A DNA stretch of 24,408 nt from assembly GCA_030672545.1 (NCBI GenBank), contig DAOVGF010000008.1, forward strand, positions 1 to 24,408, in the 5' to 3' direction. The DNA comes from Candidatus Aerophobota bacterium (GTDB lineage Bacteria; Aerophobota; Aerophobia; Aerophobales; Aerophobaceae). A model generated the notes under the pieces. It was not told the origin of the DNA. It saw nothing but the letters and a program-made list of their open reading frames with translations, and made no database searches. The translations under genes were made by a program, and so were the position numbers. Below, in pieces: positions 15,153 through 22,645 of the stretch (its first letter is position 1; each line of letters begins with the position of its first letter).

Positions 15153-16490
15153 CTACTTATAAGCCCCTGCTCGCTCCATAATCCGGTAGACTTGCTTATT
15201 TACCGCCTTGAAAGCAGCACTAGCCGTGTTCTGACCAGCGATAACTTCGGATAATGCGGCTCCGATAGCATCACCCACGGCTGGCCATTCTTTAATACGT
15301 GGCCTAAAGTCTAAAGGAGCTTTTGCTAATGCATCCAATGTCTTTGCTGCCCAATAAGTCTTGGCCGTATCGGGGTGTTCATCTACCTGTGACTTCCGGG
15401 AAAGAGCTCCGGCAAACATAAATCCGTCACTTATCAGCTTTTCACTCATTTCATAACCGGTTAGCCAGGAAATGAATCTCCAGGTGGCCCAGGGTTCTCC
15501 AGCATGAGCGGACATTCCAAAGGACCAGGTATAGATGGTTGGAGCAAAGCTACCAGCAGGAGTCTTGATCTCGGTGGGCACGACGATGCCCCATTTTCCC
15601 TTGGTAGAGGAAGTATCCGCCTCGATCATACTGACAAAGGGAGTAGCATCGTAGAACTGGGCAGTTTTTCCCTCAGTGGCATAGGTAGCCACCACCGACC
15701 AATCAAAACCGGCTACTCCTGAGGGACCGTATGCCTTCAGAATATCAGCATAAGCCTTAACCGAGGCTATAGCTTCCGGGCTGTCCAGAACCGGCTTCAT
15801 ATCATCATCAAAATATTTGCCGCCGTAAGCCCACAGCCAACTGGTCCAGGTGTAAACGTTTAATCCACCACCCCTTATTCCTCTCATGATGATTCCATAA
15901 AGATCAGGTTTGTTGGTGAGTTTCTCCGCGGCATCCCAGATGTCGTCCAAAGAACGAGGCTCGAACAGACCGGCTTGGGCAAAAAGGTCCTTTCGATAAA
16001 AGTGAAAGCTACTTTCCGCATAGAAAGGAAGCCCATACAGATTGCCACCATAACTATTCACTTCCAGGGCTCTGGGTATGTAGTCGTTTATCTTTATTCT
16101 GTTCAGATAGAATGGATCCTCGTTATCTACGAATTGACTGAGAGGCATAAGCATGTTACCCTCAGCGTAAGGAGTGACATACATCAGGCCAAACATTAGA
16201 GCATCGTAGATACCCGTTCCAAAAGCCAAGTCAGCGGTAGTTTTTTCCCGTAACGTTTTCTCCGGCAACATCTCAATGTTAACTTTGATGCCCGTTTCCT
16301 TCTCAAATTCCCCTACGTGCGAGAGAGCCTCGGGAATTCCAGGAACCGAGATCATAGCTAAATAGATAGTCTTCCCTTTGAGAGATGCGGCACTGGGGCA
16401 GGCGGCCAAGGCAAAAGTCGAAAGGGAGACGACCAATAACATTACTCCCAATCCAACAAGTAACCGTTTCCTAAAAGTCTTTCTACTCAT
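15153..16490 (-). CDS. ABC sugar-importer substrate-binding protein, putative lipoprotein (importer 2)
   Basis: This 445-residue family 1 binding protein would capture a sugar-like solute outside the inner membrane. Residues 1-31 form a signal sequence ending LAAC, which fits a lipobox with C31 as the lipidated residue; cleavage by signal peptidase I at ALA is the alternative. Typical elements are EFEKETGIKVNIEMLP, YDALMFGLMYVTPYAEG, GNLYGLPFYAESSFHFYRKD and a C-terminal block with PRIKEWPAVGDAIGAAL. That block is nearly shared with the protein at 22646, so the two are paralogues. The start is ATG 16490 with AAGGGGG nine bases upstream. It follows the kinase gene after 192 bases that hold their own promoter. 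Confidence 0.9.
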   Translation of the reverse strand: MSRKTFRKRLLVGLGVMLLVVSLSTFALAACPSAASLKGKTIYLAMISVPGIPEALSHVGEFEKETGIKVNIEMLPEKTLREKTTADLAFGTGIYDALMFGLMYVTPYAEGNMLMPLSQFVDNEDPFYLNRIKINDYIPRALEVNSYGGNLYGLPFYAESSFHFYRKDLFAQAGLFEPRSLDDIWDAAEKLTNKPDLYGIIMRGIRGGGLNVYTWTSWLWAYGGKYFDDDMKPVLDSPEAIASVKAYADILKAYGPSGVAGFDWSVVATYATEGKTAQFYDATPFVSMIEADTSSTKGKWGIVVPTEIKTPAGSFAPTIYTWSFGMSAHAGEPWATWRFISWLTGYEMSEKLISDGFMFAGALSRKSQVDEHPDTAKTYWAAKTLDALAKAPLDFRPRIKEWPAVGDAIGAALSEVIAGQNTASAAFKAVNKQVYRIMERAGAYK

Positions 16491-16559
16491 AATTTTTAAC
16501 CCCCTTATTTATTTTGACTATCAGGGAATTTATTTGCCCATAAAGGTACTTTCCCGTTT

Positions 16560-16569
16560 TCACCTCCTT
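16560..16569 (-). promoter_or_regulatory. Remote perfect Shine-Dalgarno 10-mer in importer 2 leader
   Basis: Read on the minus strand this is AAGGAGGTGA, about 70 bases before the binding-protein ATG, which has its own closer AAGGGGG. A tiny ATG GGC AAA TAA frame at 16541 follows it at 18 bases. The same 10-mer occurs in the leaders of importers 1 and 3. Confidence 0.5.
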
Positions 16570-16631
16570 TCGATTTTTTATTTCCAGTTTTTACCTTTTC
16601 AGAAAAGATCTTACTTACCTATTCTACCAAA

Positions 16632-16660
16632 AGAATACACAAAGATTACTGAATAGTCAA
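16632..16660 (-). promoter_or_regulatory. Sigma70-type promoter for importer 2
   Basis: On the minus strand TTGACT (16660-16655) and TATTCT (16637-16632) are separated by 17 bases, about 140 bases before the binding-protein ATG. This suggests importer 2 can be transcribed independently of the upstream enzyme genes. Confidence 0.55.
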
Positions 16661-16682
16661 ATGAATTTTTACGGAAGAGGTC

Positions 16683-17621
16683 TCAGAGATAACGTGGCTG
16701 GGCTGTATCACTGGCCATAAATTCCTGAAGTTCCTTACGAGAAGGTAAAGATGCCTGAGCTCCCAGTTTTGTCACTGAAAGAGCCGCCGCATGATTTGCG
16801 TATTTGATGGCCTCTTCCAAATCTTTTTTCTGGACCAGAGCAACTCCCAGGGCGGCTACAAAAGCGTCTCCGGCTCCAGTAGTATCCAAAGGTTTAACCG
16901 GAATACCCGGGAAATGACGGGTTATCCCTTGCTTAGCCAGGAAAGCTCCTTGTTCTCCCAGAGTTAATATCACTGCCCCTACCCCTTGGGCCAAAAGTAG
17001 ACGAGCGGCTCTGCCGGCTTCCTCAAGCGAAGTTATTTTTATGCCGGAGAGTTTCTCTGCTTCATCCCTATTGGGTACTAAAAGGTCCGTGTTGGCAAGA
17101 ATCTCGGGGCTCAAAGGGGCCACCGGAGCCGGATTAAGAATAGTGTACCCGGCGGATTTTCTGGCTAATCGAAGGGCGCAATCCACAGCTTTTAAAGGAA
17201 TCTCCAGTTGCAAAATAATCACATCTGCTTTCAGGATAATTTCTTTGGCTCTCTCTACATCTTCTTTAAGCAAATTTTGGTTTGCCCCACCGATGACCGT
17301 AATACAGTTACCGCCATCCTTGTCTACCAGAATTACTGCCATTCCCGAAGGATTTTCTGCGTCTTCGATCACGTATTTGGTGTCCACTTTTTCTTTCTTC
17401 AACTGAGTTAGTATTGTTTGGCGAAAAGGATCATTTCCAACTTTACCCACAAAATGTACGGGAACGCCCAGTCTGACTGCTCCTACAGCCTGGTTAGCTC
17501 CTTTTCCTCCTATATGCCAGTAGAAGCTTTGCCCAAGGATAGTCTCACCAACTTGAGGCATTCTCTGGACTCTGAGGAAAATGTCAATATTGACACTTCC
17601 CACTACAATTAGGTTTCTCAC
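16683..17621 (-). CDS. rbsK: PfkB-family carbohydrate kinase, ribokinase-like
   Basis: This 312-residue ribokinase-type enzyme would phosphorylate a pentose or related sugar with ATP. The N-terminal signature is NIDIFLRVQRMP, followed by GGKGANQAV at 38-46, the sugar-binding signature. The PfkB C-terminal signature DTTGAGDAF spans 246-254, with D252 as catalytic base, and the ATP-binding NPAP and PNRDEAEKL segments lie in between. Length is normal. It starts at GTG 17621, one base after the stop of the E1 beta gene, with AAAGGA inside that gene, so translation is coupled. It is the last enzyme of the catabolic block. Ribose is the family default, but the neighbours leave the substrate open. 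Confidence 0.85.
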   Translation of the reverse strand: MRNLIVVGSVNIDIFLRVQRMPQVGETILGQSFYWHIGGKGANQAVGAVRLGVPVHFVGKVGNDPFRQTILTQLKKEKVDTKYVIEDAENPSGMAVILVDKDGGNCITVIGGANQNLLKEDVERAKEIILKADVIILQLEIPLKAVDCALRLARKSAGYTILNPAPVAPLSPEILANTDLLVPNRDEAEKLSGIKITSLEEAGRAARLLLAQGVGAVILTLGEQGAFLAKQGITRHFPGIPVKPLDTTGAGDAFVAALGVALVQKKDLEEAIKYANHAAALSVTKLGAQASLPSRKELQEFMASDTAQPRYL

Positions 17622-17622
17622 T

Positions 17623-18648
17623 TCAATTCCTTTCCAAACACTTCTTTACGGCCGCATATATTCTTGTTTTGTTGGGTATGGTGTAGTCCTCGGCTAAAGG
17701 AGAAAAAGGAATAGGAATATCCAGAGCTCCCACTCTTTGCACCGGTGCGTCCAGGTAATCAAAAGCTTCTTCATAAATTACCGCGGAAATCTCAGCCGTT
17801 ACTCCGGCAGTAACCTGGTCCTCACTAACGACAACTGCCCGGCCGGTTTTTCTCACCGAGGAAATAATAGTTCTTTTATCCAGGGGAACTAAGCTCCTCA
17901 GATCAATTACCTCAGCCTGGATTCCTTCCCTGGCCAGATCCTCGGCTACATTCAGACATCGATATACCATAAGCCCGGTAGCAATTATAGTAACATCCTT
18001 ACCTTCATTTTTTATATCCGCCTTTCCCAGAGGAACTATATATTCCTCTTCGGGCACACTAAATAGACTTCGTATCCTCTGAAATGTCTGGCCCGTCTCA
18101 AGATTTGTCTCCTTCTTTCCATACAGAAGTTTGTGCTCCAGGAAAACTACTGGATTATCATCCCTGATGGCTGATTTTAGGAGACCTTTAGCCTCATAAG
18201 GGGTACAGGGAAAAGCTATCTTGAGTCCAGGAGTATGCATAAACCAGGCTTCCAGACATTGGGCATGGTGAGCCCCATGGGTATTTGCTCCCAGGGCAGT
18301 TCTTATTACCAGAGGGACGTTTAGCTTCCCCCCCGAAAGAAACCGTATCTTGGCTGCTTGATTTACTATCTGATCCATGCAACAGACAATAAAATCCATA
18401 TACATTATCTCCGCCACCGGACGAAGTCCCATAAGAGCTGCCCCAACTGCTGCTCCTATTATGGCTGTCTCAGATACCGGTGTTTCTTTTACTCTCTCGA
18501 CACCAAATTCATCAATCAGTCCTTTGGTTACCTGAAAGGACCCTCCAAAAAAACCGATATTCTCTCCTAAGAGAAAAACATTTCTGTTTTCTCTCATTTC
18601 CTCACTCAGAGCTTGACCTAATGCCTTAGCTATAGTTAAAGTTTTCAT
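17623..18648 (-). CDS. acoB: ThDP-dependent 2-oxo-acid/acetoin dehydrogenase E1 component, beta subunit
   Basis: This 341-residue protein is homologous to pyruvate dehydrogenase E1 beta and AcoB. Visible features are LGENIGFFGGSFQVTKGL, ERVKETPVSE (the DTPISE motif that carries the glutamate activating ThDP, E60), AALMGLRPVAEIMYMDF, ANTHGAHHAQ and a C-terminal transketolase-like domain with IDLRSLVPLDKRTI. It forms a heterotetramer with the alpha subunit encoded just upstream (nine bases between). No lipoyl E2 or E3 gene is present in the window, so it may work with subunits encoded elsewhere or perform a reaction that does not need them. Confidence 0.88.
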   Translation of the reverse strand: MKTLTIAKALGQALSEEMRENRNVFLLGENIGFFGGSFQVTKGLIDEFGVERVKETPVSETAIIGAAVGAALMGLRPVAEIMYMDFIVCCMDQIVNQAAKIRFLSGGKLNVPLVIRTALGANTHGAHHAQCLEAWFMHTPGLKIAFPCTPYEAKGLLKSAIRDDNPVVFLEHKLLYGKKETNLETGQTFQRIRSLFSVPEEEYIVPLGKADIKNEGKDVTIIATGLMVYRCLNVAEDLAREGIQAEVIDLRSLVPLDKRTIISSVRKTGRAVVVSEDQVTAGVTAEISAVIYEEAFDYLDAPVQRVGALDIPIPFSPLAEDYTIPNKTRIYAAVKKCLERN

Positions 18649-18657
18649 TGGAGTACC

Positions 18658-19626
18658 TTAAGCAAAAACGTAATTCGCTATTTCCCGCGGATTAACTTGA
18701 GGACTTTTTCGGGCGAAAGTTAATGCCCGGTCGATAGTTAATCCAACTTCATTCTCAATTTCTCTCAATTTTGCCTCATCAGTTGTTTTTCTCTTGAGAA
18801 GATAGTCTCTTAGTCTGGGTAGGGGGTCTTTCTTCAGCCAGGAATTCAGTTCTTCCTGGGAACGATAAATGGCTGGGTCGGACCGGGAATGACCTTTGTA
18901 TCGGTAGGTCTTACATTCGATAAACGTTGGTCCCAGGCTTGCTCGTGCCCGTTCAACGGCTTGCCTGGTCACGGTATATACCTTGATAACGTTGTTTCCA
19001 TCAATTGTTAGGGCAGGAATTCCGTAACTTTTTATCCGTTCGGAAACATCCGGCAGACAAGATGTTTCATTGATGGGAGTTGACACGGCGTATTTGTTAT
19101 TTTCACAAACAAATATAACCGGAAGTTTCCAGACCGAGGCTAAATTAATAGCTTCATGAACTGCCCCTTGGTTAACGGCTCCCTCCCCCAAAAAAGATAC
19201 AACTACTCTTTTTTCTCCTTTATATCTTATACCCAAAGCCAGACCAACAGCCACAGGTACTCCCGAGCCGACAATACCGGTGGTCCCATAAATACCTTTT
19301 TCCGGGTAGTAAAGATGCATTGTTCCACCCACTCCACCCGAACAACCAGTTTTTTTCCCCATAATCTCGGCCAGCGCCTCATGGAGGGGTATCCCTTTAG
19401 CAATGCAGTGTCCGTGCCCGCGGTGGGTACTGGTGATGATGTCATCCTGGTTGAGATTCTCACAAACCCCTACCGCCACAGCCTCCTGTCCATCACATTG
19501 ATGTATCGTTCCCGGTACCTCGCCGGACAGGAAAATAGTATATAGTTTCTCCTCAAAACGTCGAATTGTATACATAATCCGATACATCTCCTGGAGTTTC
19601 TCTTCAGGGATAGTCGCTTCGGTCAT
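18658..19626 (-). CDS. acoA: ThDP-dependent 2-oxo-acid/acetoin dehydrogenase E1 component, alpha subunit
   Basis: This 322-residue protein is homologous to AcoA and PDH E1 alpha. HQCDGQEAVAVGV, the THRGHGH histidine cluster (67-73) and the ThDP/Mg motif are all present. The motif begins GEG at 147-149 and ends NN at 176-177, where nearly all relatives have GDG, so the metal-binding aspartate is replaced by glutamate (E148). The phosphorylation-loop region carries GHSRSDPAIYR. It sits between the cyclase gene (nine bases upstream) and E1 beta. ATG 19626 follows GAGGTG. The substrate may be pyruvate, acetoin or a sugar-derived 2-oxo compound; context does not decide. Confidence 0.88.
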   Translation of the reverse strand: MTEATIPEEKLQEMYRIMYTIRRFEEKLYTIFLSGEVPGTIHQCDGQEAVAVGVCENLNQDDIITSTHRGHGHCIAKGIPLHEALAEIMGKKTGCSGGVGGTMHLYYPEKGIYGTTGIVGSGVPVAVGLALGIRYKGEKRVVVSFLGEGAVNQGAVHEAINLASVWKLPVIFVCENNKYAVSTPINETSCLPDVSERIKSYGIPALTIDGNNVIKVYTVTRQAVERARASLGPTFIECKTYRYKGHSRSDPAIYRSQEELNSWLKKDPLPRLRDYLLKRKTTDEAKLREIENEVGLTIDRALTFARKSPQVNPREIANYVFA

Positions 19627-19635
19627 AGAAACACC

Positions 19636-20304
19636 TCACTCTTCAATGGCAATGACTCTTACAGGAGAAGAATCTAATCCTCTCACTTTCCAACACAAAG
19701 CTATTAGAAAAACCCTTTTTTTGGTCAACTTCTCCAGGTTGGTCAAATGCTCAATAACGGGTATGTTATTCTTGAACAAAAGCTCATGATTAGGTTGGCT
19801 ATCTATTCCTCTTACCTCAAAACCAGAGGCATCGGTAGCCAAGCAGGATATCTTTTTCTCCACCAGCCACTGCGTAGCCTCGGGAGTAAGATAAGGTCGA
19901 TGGTGAGCCAGGGGGGTACGATAATTTTTGTCCAGTCCAGTTTTCAGTATAACGATATCATCTTCCCGAACCTCTTTCCCTATAGCTTCTATTTCTTCTC
20001 GCTCAATAGCTTGGTTGGTCTTCTTATAAGAAAAGTCCAGAATGACTGCTTCACCCATCAGTCTGGACAGAGGAATTTCAGAGACATCTATTCCCTCCTT
20101 AAGATAGTGATAGGGAGCTTCAATATGAGTTCCCACGTGTGACCACATGGTTACCTCGCTCATTATATACCAGCTTCCCTCTGGTCGATGATACCCGGGC
20201 AAGAGTTCATCCACAAACTTGTTTTTCACTTCCAGTTTATACTCCTCCTGGCCCGGCAGAAGCGTGTGAGACAAATCAACGACTTTCTTGTTTTTTATCA
20301 CCAT
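19636..20304 (-). CDS. Cyclase-family metal-dependent hydrolase (KynB-like, PF04199)
   Basis: This protein of about 222 residues has the kynurenine formamidase/isatin hydrolase fold. DLSH opens the domain, and SHVGTHIEAPYHY (56-68) is the metal-binding HxGTHxDxPxH motif with Glu in place of Asp. NHELL (H174) and IPVIEHLTNL (E186) supply the remaining expected ligands or active-site residues. Members hydrolyse amides, lactams or lactone-like bonds. No tryptophan-degradation gene is nearby, so a sugar-linked lactone or cyclic intermediate is plausible but unproven. ATG 20304 with AGGGAG upstream is the chosen start; an in-frame TTG lies one codon earlier. It lies 28 bases after rpiB. Confidence 0.82.
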   Translation of the reverse strand: MVIKNKKVVDLSHTLLPGQEEYKLEVKNKFVDELLPGYHRPEGSWYIMSEVTMWSHVGTHIEAPYHYLKEGIDVSEIPLSRLMGEAVILDFSYKKTNQAIEREEIEAIGKEVREDDIVILKTGLDKNYRTPLAHHRPYLTPEATQWLVEKKISCLATDASGFEVRGIDSQPNHELLFKNNIPVIEHLTNLEKLTKKRVFLIALCWKVRGLDSSPVRVIAIEE

Positions 20305-20332
20305 CAATCTCCCTTTTTGCTATATTGATTAT

Positions 20333-20794
20333 TTAGCCAGCATCAGCGTATTTTCTTTCAATTTCGGCATATTTGTCTACCCTAACAGTATGTCGTCCTC
20401 CCGCAAATTCTGTAGTCAACCAGGTTTTTACTATCTCCTTGGCTAACTCTGTCCCCACAATACGAGCTCCCATAGTCAAGATGTTAGCATTGTTGTGCTG
20501 GCGTGATTTTTGGGCGCAAAAAAGTTCGTTACACAGAGCCGCCCGAGCTCCCGGAACTTTGTTGGCCACAATGGACATACCTAGGCCCGTTCCGCAGATT
20601 AAGATGCCTCTATCGTATGTTCCCCGAACTACGGATTCACTTACCTTAGCCGCGAGATAAGGGTAATCATCGCCGGACTCTTGGGAAAACGCACCAAAAT
20701 CTTTACCTTCCATCCCCAGTTCCGGCAAGTATTCCCTAATTATGTTTTTTAACTGAAAACCTGCCTGGTCACTTCCTAACGCTATCCGCATCAT
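20333..20794 (-). CDS. rpiB: RpiB/LacAB-family sugar-phosphate isomerase
   Basis: This 153-residue enzyme is homologous to ribose-5-phosphate isomerase B, which interconverts aldose and ketose phosphates. The catalytic cysteine is C67 (ICGTG), followed by H100 (SRQHNN) and the phosphate-binding GGRH (132-135) with R138. The N-terminal GSDHAGF motif reads GSDQAGF, replacing the conserved histidine by Q10. Related RpiB-like proteins act on allose-, tetrose- or galactose-phosphates, so ribose-5-phosphate is only the default guess. ATG 20794 follows AAAGGATAG, which lies immediately after the stop codon of an 11-codon mini-ORF. It is the first full enzyme gene after importer 3. Confidence 0.9.
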   Translation of the reverse strand: MMRIALGSDQAGFQLKNIIREYLPELGMEGKDFGAFSQESGDDYPYLAAKVSESVVRGTYDRGILICGTGLGMSIVANKVPGARAALCNELFCAQKSRQHNNANILTMGARIVGTELAKEIVKTWLTTEFAGGRHTVRVDKYAEIERKYADAG

Positions 20795-20804
20795 TTCTAT
20801 CCTT

Positions 20805-20840
20805 TCATTCTCCTAAGGAGAATTTCTTTTTCTTGGCCAT
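20805..20840 (-). CDS. Possible 11-residue leader/coupling peptide between importer 3 and rpiB
   Basis: ATG 20840 lies six bases after AAGGAGGG and encodes MAKKKKFSLGE before a TGA that abuts the rpiB ribosome binding site. The frame contains the inverted repeat TTCTCCT A AGGAGAA. It could couple translation of rpiB to the permease genes or act as a leader peptide. The peptide is too short for homology and may be chance. Confidence 0.3.
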   Translation of the reverse strand: MAKKKKFSLGE

Positions 20841-20856
20841 TGGCACCCTCCTTAAA

Positions 20857-21696
20857 TCAACCCTTTATAGCGCCGGAAAACATTGCTTTGGCCATATATT
20901 TGCGCACCATAATAGAAAAGAAAATAACCGGAATCAAAACTATCATAGCCCCTGCGGCTACTTTACCCCACTCTATACCCTCGTAAGCCATAAAGTTTAT
21001 TATAGCTATGGTGGCGGTCAGCGCCTCTCTCCGGGTAAGAACCAGGGCAAAGATAAATTCATTCCAGCACCACATGAAAATAATAAGCGCTGTAGCAATG
21101 AGCCCGGTGGTGGAAAGAGGCAAAACAACATAGAGAAAAGATTGCCAGGTAGAGGCACCGTCAATTTTCGCCGCTTCTTCGATAGAGGTGGGGAATTGGG
21201 CAAAGAAGCCGTTCATAGTCCAGACCACGATAGGAAGATTAAAAGTCAGGTAGGCTATAATCAGTCCCATCCGGGTATCTATCAGTCTTAAATACTGGAA
21301 GCTCACGAAGTAGGGTATTACATAAACCATAGCCGGAAGCATTCTGGTAGCGAGTGTCCAACTGATAATGTGGTTTTTGAATCGAAATTCACACTTTTTG
21401 AAGGCATAAGCAGCCGGAACTCCTATGATTAAGGAGAGCGCCACGGAGCCCAGACTAACAATCATACTGTTGGAAAAGTAACGGAAGAAATTTGATTGGA
21501 TTATCACTTCATAATAGTGCTTAAAAGTGGGCCTAAATATAAAAAGAGGAGGATAGGTAAAGGCTTGAAGTTGGGTTTTCAGAGAGAGTAGTCCCAGCCA
21601 AATTACGGGAAATAAGGTAAAGATTAAAGTGGCCAATACAAAAATATATATTCCTATAAGGAAAAGGTTACCTCGGATAAATTTTAATCCATTCAT
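20857..21696 (-). CDS. ABC sugar-importer permease, MalG/UgpE type (importer 3)
   Basis: This 279-residue six-span permease is the second membrane subunit of importer 3. The EAA loop near residue 174 reads EEAAKIDGASTWQSFLYVVLP. The MalG-like FMWCWNEFIFALVLTRREALT region and the C-terminus RKYMAKAMFSGAIKG are present. It starts at ATG 21696, seven bases after the partner's stop. It is clearly similar to the permease at 13280, including the span LGLIIAYLTFNLPIVVWTMNGFF, consistent with duplication. The mini-ORF and rpiB follow, so importer and enzymes are probably one transcript. Confidence 0.9.
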   Translation of the reverse strand: MNGLKFIRGNLFLIGIYIFVLATLIFTLFPVIWLGLLSLKTQLQAFTYPPLFIFRPTFKHYYEVIIQSNFFRYFSNSMIVSLGSVALSLIIGVPAAYAFKKCEFRFKNHIISWTLATRMLPAMVYVIPYFVSFQYLRLIDTRMGLIIAYLTFNLPIVVWTMNGFFAQFPTSIEEAAKIDGASTWQSFLYVVLPLSTTGLIATALIIFMWCWNEFIFALVLTRREALTATIAIINFMAYEGIEWGKVAAGAMIVLIPVIFFSIMVRKYMAKAMFSGAIKG

Positions 21697-21703
21697 CTTC
21701 TGT

Positions 21704-22576
21704 TTATCCTTGTTTGGCTACCGCACTGAGAAAATACCAATTGAGAGCAAATACGAGGGCAAAAAGTACGGTAATTAAACTAGCCGCATATCCAATCTTA
21801 TAATAAACAAAACCAGACATATAGGCATAGAAATTGATAATCTCAGTGGCTGAAGCTGGTCCTCCTTTAGTCATCACGAAAACAAGAGGCAGAATTCCCA
21901 GGGCATCCATTATTCTAAAGAGTAGGACAATTATCATTACCGGTTTGATCAGTGGGAGGACAATAAATCTAACCATTTGTAGTTTATTAACTCCATCTAT
22001 AGTCGCTGCCTCCATAGCTTCAGACGGTAAATTCTCCATAGCGGCCAAGAGAAGAAGCATTACAAAAGGGCTCCATTCCCATACTGCCGCCATAAGAACA
22101 GCAATTTGAGCAGTAAATGGACGATTTAACCAGTCGGGGCCCTGGATACTAATCATTTTGAGGTAGTAATTGATTCCTCCTAGATTGGGAGTAAAAAGCA
22201 CTTTCCAGGTGAGTCCCACGATTACCGGTGGGATAACCATAGGAATAAGGAGAAGAGTACGGATTACTTGAGTACCTTTAAGCCGAGGACGTAAAGCTAA
22301 GGCCCATAGAAAACCCAGGATCATCTGGATAGTTACGGGAATAAATATGTAGTAGAAGGAAACCCACAGAGAATTCCAAAATCTGGAATCCGAGGCCATG
22401 GAGATGTAATTACATAATCCCACAAATTTTTGGGAACCTGGACGAATGAGATTCCAGGGGGTTAAACTCAGATAAAAATTCAGGAGAGCCGGAATAATAG
22501 TTAGTACTCCAAAAATTATCAAGAAAGGCAAAAGCCAAAAAAAATAAATTCTTTGTTCTCTCGCTTTGATTTTCAT
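21704..22576 (-). CDS. ABC sugar-importer permease, MalF/UgpA type (importer 3)
   Basis: This 290-residue permease is the first membrane subunit of importer 3. The EAA loop at about 189-207 reads EAATIDGVNKLQMVRFIVLP. FVMTKGGPASATEIINFYAY matches the family TxGGPxxATxxxxxYxY motif. Its middle part (LLIPMVIPPVIVGLTWKVLFTPNLGGIN) is closely mirrored by the permease at 14156. ATG 22576 lies some 30 bases past a strong stem-loop. No ATP-binding subunit is encoded with it. Confidence 0.9.
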   Translation of the reverse strand: MKIKAREQRIYFFWLLPFLIIFGVLTIIPALLNFYLSLTPWNLIRPGSQKFVGLCNYISMASDSRFWNSLWVSFYYIFIPVTIQMILGFLWALALRPRLKGTQVIRTLLLIPMVIPPVIVGLTWKVLFTPNLGGINYYLKMISIQGPDWLNRPFTAQIAVLMAAVWEWSPFVMLLLLAAMENLPSEAMEAATIDGVNKLQMVRFIVLPLIKPVMIIVLLFRIMDALGILPLVFVMTKGGPASATEIINFYAYMSGFVYYKIGYAASLITVLFALVFALNWYFLSAVAKQG

Positions 22577-22604
22577 CTTATTTTCTTTAGTTGGTATTTT
22601 TCCT

Positions 22605-22638
22605 GTCAGGGAGGGTCCATTTCGGGACCCTCCCTGAC
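22605..22638 (-). promoter_or_regulatory. Perfect 14-bp stem-loop between binding-protein and permease genes (importer 3)
   Basis: GTCAGGGAGGGTCC (22605-22618) pairs perfectly with GGACCCTCCCTGAC (22625-22638) around a 6-base loop. On the transcribed strand it is followed by AGGAAAAATACC, not a T-run. Its position just after the binding-protein stop matches the elements of importers 1 and 2. Confidence 0.7.
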
Positions 22639-22645
22639 TTTTATC

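Noticed and set aside
17623..19626. E1 alpha/beta read as a split transketolase
   Set aside because: HRGHGH, the GQEAVAVG and GEG...ENN patterns and E1 beta ETPVSE are of the PDH/AcoAB type, not transketolase halves.
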